Shown in pieces: positions 1 through 5,389 of a stretch of 5,484 nt of DNA; the first letter of the stretch is position 1; every line of letters begins with the position of its first letter. The notes under the pieces are model-generated. The model worked only from the letters and a program-made list of their open reading frames with translations, was not told the origin of the DNA and did no database searches. A program made the translations under genes and the position numbers. Source of the stretch: Elusimicrobiota bacterium (GTDB lineage Bacteria; Elusimicrobiota; Elusimicrobia; UBA1565; UBA9628); contig JAQUNT010000189.1 in the NCBI GenBank assembly GCA_028717525.1, positions 1 to 5,484 on the forward strand. Reading direction: 5' to 3'.

Positions 1-1002
1 GGAGAGGCCATCCTGGAGAACATCCAGGACCTGGCCCAGGTCGGGACCCCCGAGTTCCGCTACCAGATGGAGGAGCTGACCCTGTTCAAGCGCACGGCCA
101 TAGACGAGTTCCTGCGCCAGGCCAAGCTCGACGTCAGCGCCGGCAAGTTCGGCGACGCCGCGGCCAAGCTCAACGAGGTGGTGGGCTTGAAGCCCGGCGA
201 CGCCCGGCTCGCGGAGAGCGCGGCCCGGCTCAAGCTCGTCTCGGACGTCTACCCCGAGGTCAAGGACTTCACCACCGAGTCCTCCCAGGCCGCGCTCTAC
301 GACGGTTCGCTCAAGTTCCTGGCCGGCAAGGACCAGGCCGCCTTGACCGACCTGGCCTACGCCCAGAGCCTGCGCCCCGGAGACAGCCGGACCGAGACCT
401 TGCTGGCGGCCATCGAGGCCAAGTCGGGGCTCAAGCGCGCGGCGCCTCCGGCGGCCGCGCCGCCGGCCTCGCCCGCGGACGCCCTGGCCGCCCACAAGAA
501 GCAGCTCATCGACGGCTACATGGCCCTCATGGAAGTCTCGTTGCGCCAGTATGAATATGATAAAGTCATAACGTTGGCCAAACAGGTGACCGAGCTCGAC
601 GACGCCAACGTGCTGGCCTATAAGCGCATGGGCGCGGCCTACCACGCCCTGCAGCGCTACCCCGAGGCCCTGGCCGCCCTGCTCAAGGCCTTCGAGCGCG
701 AGACGGACACCGAGGCCCGCAAGAGCCTGCGCTCCTACATCACGGCCCTGCAGTCCGTCATCAAGCGCGGCCAGGGGACCGCCACCGCGGCCAAGCCCGC
801 GGCCGCGGCCAGGCCGCCGGCCACCCCCGCGGCCGTCGAGCACCTCTACGAGCAGGGCGTGGAGTACTACTCCCGGGGCCAGCTCAAGGAATCGGCGGAC
901 TGCTTCCGCCGCATCCTGGAGGCCGACCCCAACGACAAGTCAGCGCGCCAGGCCCTGCGCCGCGTGGAGGCTGAGGCCATGCAGAGCGGAGAGGGCCGGT
1001 GA
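1..1002 (+). CDS. TPR-repeat protein, 5' end cut by window edge
   Basis: The reading frame is open from the first base to a TGA at 1000-1002 (333 codons visible). The codons before the first ATG (67) show the same G/C-ending pattern as the rest, so the gene most likely starts upstream and the ATG at 67 is internal. Numbering from that ATG, TPR-like helix pairs are visible at about 19-46, 77-106, 157-181, 184-214 and 258-290. The last two are the clearest, for example YEQGVEYYSRGQLKESADCF followed by a terminal LEADPND. Two Ala/Pro-rich linkers (about 124-137 and 236-256) divide the protein into three helical blocks. TPR domains generally act as protein-binding scaffolds; the partner is unknown. 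No signal peptide can be judged because the N-terminus is missing. The 3' end overlaps the histidine kinase start by 4 bp, which suggests coupled translation and a shared process. A short run of A/T-ending codons near 547-573 is unlike the rest of the gene. Confidence 0.85.
   Translation, partial: GEAILENIQDLAQVGTPEFRYQMEELTLFKRTAIDEFLRQAKLDVSAGKFGDAAAKLNEVVGLKPGDARLAESAARLKLVSDVYPEVKDFTTESSQAALYDGSLKFLAGKDQAALTDLAYAQSLRPGDSRTETLLAAIEAKSGLKRAAPPAAAPPASPADALAAHKKQLIDGYMALMEVSLRQYEYDKVITLAKQVTELDDANVLAYKRMGAAYHALQRYPEALAALLKAFERETDTEARKSLRSYITALQSVIKRGQGTATAAKPAAAARPPATPAAVEHLYEQGVEYYSRGQLKESADCFRRILEADPNDKSARQALRRVEAEAMQSGEGR
988..995 (+). promoter_or_regulatory. Shine-Dalgarno for the histidine kinase
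   Basis: GGAGAGGG lies inside the end of the TPR gene, 3 nt before the GTG at 999 (about 6 nt counting from GGAG). It supports the GTG start and the GTGA overlap with the preceding TGA. Confidence 0.6.
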
Positions 1003-2387
1003 GCATACGGACCAGGCTCATCCTCTCCATCACGGCCCTGCTGGTCGTATCCATGCTCTCGCTGGGCTACGGCATCCTCTTCGTGCAGCGCTCGCAGGAG
1101 CGCAAGGACATGGAGCAGGCGGCCCGGATCATCGAGAACTCGGTCCAGCGCGTGGCGCTCGACTCCATCCTGCAGAGGGATGACCTACAGCTGGTCAGCT
1201 ACGTCAACTTCCTCAAGGCCCAGTACCCGGCCCTGGCCTACGCGCGCATCTCCTGGAGCGCGGGCGGGCGCAACCGCAGCGTGGCCCTGGGGGGCGAGCC
1301 GTCCCCCTCGGCGCGGATCCTGGAGCGGCCCCTGGTCATGGCCGACCCGGCGGACCCCGCGCGCCGCGTCTCCATCCGCCTGGGCATCGACCAAGCCGTC
1401 ATCGAGGAGGCTCTGCACGCGAGCCAGCGGCGCCTCAAGAAGATCATCCTCTTCATCTGGCTGGGCAGCTCCTTCATCTGGTTCGCCATGGCCTACTGGC
1501 TGGCCTGGAGCATCACCTCCCCCATGGCGTCCTTGGGCCGGGTGGCCGCCGAGATCAGCGCGGGCAAGCTGGGCCAGCAGCTGGCCTGGGAGTCCCAGGA
1601 CGAGATCGGGCACCTGGTCAAGGTCTTCAACCACATGTCGGAGCGCCTGGCCGAGCTCGACGAGGCCAAGAAGAGCTTCATCTCCTCGGTCACGCACGAG
1701 TTTCGTTCCCCCCTGGGCGCCATCGAGAGCCTCATCGCGCTGCTGATCAGCAAGGAGGCCAGCCACCCGGAGTGCATCCTGCATCGGGAGTACCTGACCC
1801 GCATCCAGGCCAACATCGTGCGGCTGGGCAACTTCGTCAACGACCTGCTCGACGTCTCCAAGATCGAGAAGGGCAAGCTGGAGTGCGTGCTCAAGCCGGT
1901 CCAGCTCCAGGAGACCGTCTCCGAGGTGTGCCGTTTCTTCGAGCCCAAGGCCGCGGCCCAGGGCGTGACTCTGGCCTGTGCTGTCGACCACATCCCGGAG
2001 GTCCTGGCCGACGTCGGCCGCATCCGGCAGGTGCTCATCAATCTGGTCTCCAACGCCCTCAAGTTCACGCCCCAGGGGGGCCGGGTCGAGATCGCGGCCG
2101 AGCAGTACCGGGAGGCGGGCCGGCGCTGGCTGGAGTTCTCCGTGGCCGACACCGGGCGGGGCATGGACGCCCACGACCGCAGCCTGCTCTTCCAGGCCTT
2201 CATGCAGGGCCGTAACACCGCCGGCGGGGTGTTCGGCGGCAGCCGGGGCACGGGCCTGGGCCTTTATATCTGTAAATCAATCATAGACCAGCACGGCGGT
2301 CGCATCGAGGTCCAATCGGCGCCGGGCCAGGGGACGCGCATCGCGTTCCTCTTGAGGATCGTCGTGGCGGAGGCCGCGGGCGCCTGA
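999..2387 (+). CDS. Membrane sensor histidine kinase (HAMP, HisKA, HATPase)
   Basis: This is a complete 462-residue transmembrane histidine kinase. Visible order: membrane segment at about 7-29; extracytoplasmic sensor region at about 30-147; second membrane segment at about 149-171; HAMP linker at about 172-224; HisKA dimerisation domain at about 224-290, with the H-box THEFRSPL and phospho-accepting His233; and an ATP-binding domain at about 330-455. That last domain carries an N-box with Asn348 and Asn352, a G1 box DTGRGM (384-389), an F-box around FQAF (398-401) and a G2 box GTGLGL (417-422). All residues needed for ATP binding and autophosphorylation appear present. The sensor region has no family motif I can name; its size and its ending (SIRLGIDQAVIEEAL) suggest a PAS-like or Cache-like fold, which is inference. 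The GTG start is supported by the SD at 988-995 and by the membrane segment beginning right after it. The receiver gene 17 bp downstream is the likely partner. The ligand is unknown. Confidence 0.95.
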   Translation: MSIRTRLILSITALLVVSMLSLGYGILFVQRSQERKDMEQAARIIENSVQRVALDSILQRDDLQLVSYVNFLKAQYPALAYARISWSAGGRNRSVALGGEPSPSARILERPLVMADPADPARRVSIRLGIDQAVIEEALHASQRRLKKIILFIWLGSSFIWFAMAYWLAWSITSPMASLGRVAAEISAGKLGQQLAWESQDEIGHLVKVFNHMSERLAELDEAKKSFISSVTHEFRSPLGAIESLIALLISKEASHPECILHREYLTRIQANIVRLGNFVNDLLDVSKIEKGKLECVLKPVQLQETVSEVCRFFEPKAAAQGVTLACAVDHIPEVLADVGRIRQVLINLVSNALKFTPQGGRVEIAAEQYREAGRRWLEFSVADTGRGMDAHDRSLLFQAFMQGRNTAGGVFGGSRGTGLGLYICKSIIDQHGGRIEVQSAPGQGTRIAFLLRIVVAEAAGA

Positions 2388-2393
2388 ACAACG

Positions 2394-2401
2394 AGGGGGA
2401 G
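2394..2401 (+). promoter_or_regulatory. Shine-Dalgarno for the receiver gene
   Basis: The purine run AGGGGGAG sits in the 17-bp gap after the kinase stop and ends 3 nt before the ATG at 2405 (AGGGG is 6 nt away). It is the strongest ribosome-binding site of the plus-strand block, so the receiver may be made in greater amounts than the kinase. Confidence 0.65.
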
Positions 2402-2404
2402 ATC

Positions 2405-2791
2405 ATGGCGGAGAGGGTTCTGGTCGTCGACGATGAAGAGGACTACCGCATCATCGCGCGTGACGTCCTGCGGGCCGAAGGCTACGAGGTCGAGCTGGCC
2501 CCGGACGGCGAGGCCGGCCTGGCCGCGGTGCGCGCTTCGCCTCCGGACCTGGTCCTGGTGGACTGGATGATGCCCAAGCTCGACGGCGAGGGCTTCTGCC
2601 GCCGCCTGCGCGAAGATCCCCGGGCGCGCGCCCTGCCGGTCCTCATGCTCACCGTGAAGCAGACGGCGGACGAGGAGCTCGAGGCCCTGCATTTCGGCGT
2701 GGACGACTTCATCACCAAGCCCTTCAAGCCCGCCGAGCTCCTGGCCCGGGTGCGCGCCGCGCTGCGGCGCGCGGCGGAGCCTCGTGCCTAG
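2405..2791 (+). CDS. Stand-alone receiver-domain response regulator (CheY-like)
   Basis: The 128-residue protein is one receiver domain and little else. The acidic pair Asp9/Asp10 (VVDDEED) binds Mg2+, Asp53 (LVDWMMP) is the expected phosphorylation site, Thr83 (MLTVK) is the switch residue, and Lys105 lies in the conserved ITKPF motif. After the last helix (ELLARVRAALRR) only about six residues remain, so there is no DNA-binding, enzymatic or dimerisation output domain. It probably accepts phosphate from His233 of the kinase encoded 17 bp upstream and acts by binding another protein, as CheY, DivK and Spo0F types do. It ends in TAG three bases before mltG, which is in the same frame. The target is unknown; the flanking TPR protein is a possible partner by position only. 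Confidence 0.95.
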   Translation: MAERVLVVDDEEDYRIIARDVLRAEGYEVELAPDGEAGLAAVRASPPDLVLVDWMMPKLDGEGFCRRLREDPRARALPVLMLTVKQTADEELEALHFGVDDFITKPFKPAELLARVRAALRRAAEPRA

Positions 2792-2794
2792 GGC

Positions 2795-3787
2795 ATGCCG
2801 CTAGCGCGGCCCGCCCTCAAGGCGGCGGCCGCGGCCGCCGCCTTGGCCTTGGCCTTGGCCGTAGCCGCGGCCTGGCTGTTCTGGCCGGGCGGGGAGGTCG
2901 AGGTCGTCGTCCCGGCTGGGCAGTCGGCGCGCGCGACCGCGGCCATGCTCAAGGAGAGGGGCGTGGTGCGCAGCGCCCTGATGTTCCGCGCCGCGGCGCG
3001 CCTGGGCGGCCTGGAGCGGCGGCTCAGGCCGGGAACCTACCGCCTCAGGCAGCGGATGCTGCCGGGCCGGCTGCTGGCGGCGCTGGCGGCCGGCTCCGGC
3101 GGGGTCAAGGTCGTCATTCCCGAGGGCTGGACCGCGCGCCAGGTCGCCGAGCGTCTGGAGAAGTCGGGGCTCTGCCCGGCCGCGGACTTCATGCGCCTGG
3201 CCGCCAACGAGCGCCTGGAGGGCTATCTCTTCCCCACCACCTACTTCTTCGAGCCGGGCACCGACGCCGCGCATGTCAGCGCGCGGATGCGCGCCGAGTT
3301 CGACCGGCGCCTGGGTTCGGAGTTCGCGCGGACCGCGTCCAAGCCCGGCCTGACCATGCACCAGGTCCTGACTTTGGCCTCCATCGTGGAGCGCGAGGCC
3401 GTGCTGGCCAGCGAGCAGCCCATGGTGGCCGCGGTCTACCTCAACCGCATGCGCATCCGTATGCGCCTGCAGGCCGACCCCACGGTCCAGTACGCCCTGG
3501 GCTACTGGAAGAAGGGCCTGTCCTTGGAGGACCTGCGGAACCCTTCCTCCTACAACACCTATGTCCACTACGGGCTTCCGCCGGGCCCCATCTGCAACCC
3601 GGGCCTGGGCGCCTTCCGCGCCGTGCTGCATCCGGCTCCCAGCGACGCGCTCTTCTTCGTGGCCGATTTGACCGGAGGGCACAGGTTCTTCGCCAAGCAG
3701 GAGGACCATCTCAAGGCGAAGCTGGCCTACAAGCGCGGACTGCGGGAGGAGAAGAAGAGGCTGCGCTCCTCCGGAGCCCAGCCCTAG
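2795..3787 (+). CDS. mltG: Endolytic murein transglycosylase MltG
   Basis: The 330-residue protein matches the MltG/YceG family, inner-membrane lytic transglycosylases that cut nascent peptidoglycan glycan strands and help set their length. Visible parts: an Ala/Leu-rich membrane anchor at about 7-30; a LysM-like N-terminal region at about 34-100; a second region opening with VVIPEGWTARQVAERL (106-121); and the catalytic domain. Signature motifs are EGYLFPTTY (142-150), LASIVEREA with the predicted catalytic Glu199 (equivalent to E. coli Glu218), QADPTVQYA (226-234), SSYNTY (251-256) and GLPPGPI (260-266). Length is close to the E. coli protein (340). The tail after about 311 is rich in Lys and Arg. 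The ATG follows the receiver stop by 3 bp without a well-spaced SD; the nearest GGAG is 15 nt away, so translation probably depends on ribosomes arriving from upstream. The last bases overlap the stop of the convergent gene. A position directly behind a two-component pair differs from the pabC/tmk neighbourhood known in E. coli. Confidence 0.95.
   Translation: MPLARPALKAAAAAAALALALAVAAAWLFWPGGEVEVVVPAGQSARATAAMLKERGVVRSALMFRAAARLGGLERRLRPGTYRLRQRMLPGRLLAALAAGSGGVKVVIPEGWTARQVAERLEKSGLCPAADFMRLAANERLEGYLFPTTYFFEPGTDAAHVSARMRAEFDRRLGSEFARTASKPGLTMHQVLTLASIVEREAVLASEQPMVAAVYLNRMRIRMRLQADPTVQYALGYWKKGLSLEDLRNPSSYNTYVHYGLPPGPICNPGLGAFRAVLHPAPSDALFFVADLTGGHRFFAKQEDHLKAKLAYKRGLREEKKRLRSSGAQP
2818..2845. 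repeat. Perfect 28-bp palindrome inside the start of mltG
   Basis: The left arm CAAGGCGGCGGCCG is followed directly by its exact reverse complement. In mRNA it could fold as a 12-bp, almost entirely G/C stem with a CGCG loop, 23 nt downstream of the mltG ATG. It codes for Lys, a run of alanines and Leu at the start of the membrane anchor; the palindrome arises from alternating GCG and GCC alanine codons. Confidence 0.85.
2840..2857 (+). repeat. Hexanucleotide tandem repeat (GCCTTG)x3
   Basis: Three perfect GCCTTG units, followed by a further GCC, encode Ala-Leu-Ala-Leu-Ala-Leu in the MltG membrane anchor. A change in unit number would lengthen or shorten the anchor by two residues without shifting the frame. 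Confidence 0.8.
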
Positions 3788-3795
3788 GGCCGGGC
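3776..3795. terminator. Possible bidirectional hairpin over the convergent stop codons
   Basis: GCCCAGCC and GGCCGGGC pair with one A-C mismatch around a CTAG loop, and the core GCCCTAGGGC is a perfect 10-bp palindrome. It lies exactly where the two blocks meet, so transcripts from both directions would carry the hairpin at their 3' ends. Neither side has a T-tract, so a classical intrinsic terminator is not supported. It could still mark a transcript end or be chance in GC-rich sequence. Confidence 0.25.
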
Positions 3796-4785
3796 GGGCC
3801 GCCAAACCAGGTCGCGCAGGGAGAAGCGGTGCAGGACCGCCGGCTTGGCCGTGAGGACCCACAGGAAGCCCCCGCCCACGGTCAGGCCAGAGACCTGGGC
3901 CTTCGGGGGGATGCGTCCGCCGAGTTCCACCGCGTCGATCGGCGCCAGGGTCCCCCCGTCATAACCGTAGCGGGTCAAGCGCCGGCCGCGCGAGTCCAGC
4001 ACCCAGAGGCGGCTTTCGGCGGCGTGGAGGCTGGCCGCCGGGGCTCCGGGCAGGTCGTAGCGGTTGAGCGGGGAGAGCGAGGCTCCGGTGAGAGCGCGCC
4101 CGATCAGGTAGCGGTAGACCACGGGGGACTTGGCGTCCGCAGCCCAGAGGTCGTCGCCGTCCGCGGCCAGGGCCTCGGGGAAGCGGTCGGGGGTGGTGTA
4201 GACGCGCTCCACGCCGTGCTCCGGCTTGGCCTCGTGCCGGAAGACGGCCTGGCGGCCGTGAGCCGTGCTCCAGAATGAGCCGTTGGTCCAGGCCAGATCA
4301 TCCAAAGTCACGGCGGCGAGCTTCTCCTCGGACTTGAGCCGCCGCGCCTCGTGGTCGAGGACCACCAGGCCTCCGCTGGCGGTGTCCGAGGCCGCGAGCG
4401 TGCCGTCTTGCCAGACCAGGCCTCGCCAAGCGGTCCCGGGGACAGGGAAGGCCTGGTAAGCGGGCTTTTCCTGGAGGCGGAGGTAGCCCCACCAAGCGGC
4501 CGCCGCTCCCGCCGCCAGGAAGAGCCCCGCCAGCCAGGACCAGCGGCCGAGGCGCCAGACGGGCTTCGGGCGAAGGGGCCGGTTCCGGGGCGGAGGAGTC
4601 AGCGGCATGGTCCGGGCGGCCCACGCCGGGGACGGCGTGGGCGCCGGCGCCGTCGGCGCGGGCTGGTCCGGTCCGGCCGTGGGGGCTTGGGGCTCCAGGC
4701 TCAGGTCGATCGGCAGCCGGCTGAGCTGGTCTTGGTAGCGCTTGAGCAGCGCGTCGAAGCGCGCCGCGAGAGGGGCCTCTGGCAT
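3784..4785 (-). CDS. Single-pass membrane protein with predicted extracytoplasmic beta-propeller
   Basis: The 333-residue protein belongs to no family I can name. The N-terminus starts with a short amphipathic helix (about 4-24), then a Pro/Ala-rich stretch (about 31-75) ending in several Arg and Lys residues, then one membrane segment at about 82-101. The positive charge before the membrane segment predicts a cytoplasmic N-terminus and an outside C-terminus. The outer part shows about five repeats that begin near 122, 164, 205, 253 and 301. Each has a hydrophobic strand, a G/D turn, then LW or FW and a closing strand, for example LAADGDDLWAADAKSPVVYR and GLTVGGGFLWVLTAKPAVLH. The 41-48 residue spacing fits beta-propeller blades of the NHL or SMP-30-like kind, so a binding or scaffolding role is likelier than catalysis; this is inference. 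The ATG at 4785 follows an AGGAGG by 12 nt. The gene follows the coiled-coil gene with a 16-bp gap, and its TAG overlaps the mltG stop. Confidence 0.85.
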   Translation of the reverse strand: MPEAPLAARFDALLKRYQDQLSRLPIDLSLEPQAPTAGPDQPAPTAPAPTPSPAWAARTMPLTPPPRNRPLRPKPVWRLGRWSWLAGLFLAAGAAAAWWGYLRLQEKPAYQAFPVPGTAWRGLVWQDGTLAASDTASGGLVVLDHEARRLKSEEKLAAVTLDDLAWTNGSFWSTAHGRQAVFRHEAKPEHGVERVYTTPDRFPEALAADGDDLWAADAKSPVVYRYLIGRALTGASLSPLNRYDLPGAPAASLHAAESRLWVLDSRGRRLTRYGYDGGTLAPIDAVELGGRIPPKAQVSGLTVGGGFLWVLTAKPAVLHRFSLRDLVWRPARP

Positions 4786-4797
4786 GGGCGAGGCGGC

Positions 4798-4803
4798 CCT
4801 CCT
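4798..4803 (-). promoter_or_regulatory. Shine-Dalgarno overlapping the upstream stop codon
   Basis: On the minus strand the stop of the coiled-coil gene reads TAGGAGGG, so a consensus AGGAGG is fused to the stop codon. Spacing to the ATG at 4785 is 12 nt, longer than ideal, but the arrangement favours re-initiation by ribosomes finishing the first gene. Confidence 0.6.
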
Positions 4804-5389
4804 AGGCTCCGGCCCCGCCGCTGTTGGCCTGCGCTTGGCGGACCAGCTCGGCCAGTTCCGCCTGCAGGGATCGCTTGAGGCCCTGCAGGTCGAGCTGCTT
4901 CTTCTTGTAGTCGGCGGCGAGGTTGTCGGCCAGCCGGGAGATCTCCTTGCGGCACTTCTCGTATTGGGCCGCGACGTCTCCGGCCAGCAGGGCGATCTCG
5001 TCCTTTCTCATGGCCGGCGCCTGAGCCTCGGCCTGCCGGGAGAGCTCCTCCTTGCACTTGTCGTAGTCGGCGGCGAGTTCGCGGGCCAGCCGAGCGACCT
5101 CATCCTTGCGCCTGTCGGACTCGGCGGCGAGCTCGCGGCCCAGCCGGGCCAGCTCTTCCTCGCGTCGGGAGAGAGCCTGGCTCTGCTCCAGGGCGATGTC
5201 CTCCCAGGCCTTCCGTTCGGCGCGGAAGCGCTCCTCGGCCAGTTCGAGCTCGCGCTCGCGCTTGGCGTCGTGCTCCTCGCGGGCGGCCGCGTAGGCTTGG
5301 ACCTTCTGGAGCAGGCTCATGATGTCCTTGGAGCCGGCCGCGTCTCCCGCGGCGGCTTCCTCGGGTCTGAAGGTTCGGTCTTCGTCCAT
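4802..5389 (-). CDS. Coiled-coil protein with tandem 18-residue repeats, function unknown
   Basis: The protein has 195 residues from the ATG at 5389; a TTG one codon upstream is the only other nearby start. Numbers below count the TTG codon as residue 1. No signal peptide or membrane segment is visible, so it is probably cytoplasmic. Residues 1-22 look disordered. From about 24 to 188 it is almost uninterrupted charged, amphipathic helix. Residues 79-184 hold six consecutive units of the pattern [DE]E(I/L/V)ARLAxELAADYxKCK, one of them shortened by two residues. Cys113 and Cys147 fall at the same place in units 2 and 4. The C-terminus is small and Gly/Ala-rich. A long helical rod that self-associates or binds the cytoplasmic N-terminus of the membrane propeller encoded next is plausible by gene order only. 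No good SD precedes the ATG, and the frame stays open to the right edge of the window, so a longer gene cannot be fully excluded. Confidence 0.8.
   Translation of the reverse strand: MDEDRTFRPEEAAAGDAAGSKDIMSLLQKVQAYAAAREEHDAKRERELELAEERFRAERKAWEDIALEQSQALSRREEELARLGRELAAESDRRKDEVARLARELAADYDKCKEELSRQAEAQAPAMRKDEIALLAGDVAAQYEKCRKEISRLADNLAADYKKKQLDLQGLKRSLQAELAELVRQAQANSGGAGA
4841..5158 (-). repeat. Tandem 54-bp coding repeat (six units, one of 48 bp)
   Basis: In reading direction the units are 5158-5105, 5104-5051, 5050-5003 (48 bp, degenerate), 5002-4949, 4948-4895 and 4894-4841 (most diverged). Units 1, 2 and 5 share recognisable DNA, seen on the plus strand as tcggcggcgag followed by ggccagccg. 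This points to internal duplication and not merely similar helices. Confidence 0.75.

Noticed and set aside
556..561. Internal promoter with TATGAT in the TPR gene
   Set aside because: No plausible -35 hexamer is found at 16-18 bp upstream; it is noted only as part of the codon cluster.
781..834. Repeats of CCGCGGCC as a possible DNA element
   Set aside because: They fall in the Ala/Pro linker of the TPR protein and are explained by GCC, GCG and CCC codons in a low-complexity stretch.
1185..2174. Long open frame (329 codons) opposite the histidine kinase
   Set aside because: It is antisense to a kinase with all its motifs intact and its translation is low-complexity (Leu, Gly, Asp, Val-rich). 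Long antisense frames are expected when third positions are nearly all G/C.
2801..3862. Long open frame (353 codons) opposite mltG
   Set aside because: It is Gly/Arg/Leu-rich without a recognisable domain, lies opposite a clear MltG, and would also overlap the propeller gene in another frame.
4351..4878. Plus-strand frame of 175 codons opposite the minus-strand genes
   Set aside because: Its Arg/Gly-rich composition, lack of domains and overlap with two better-supported genes mark it as a shadow.
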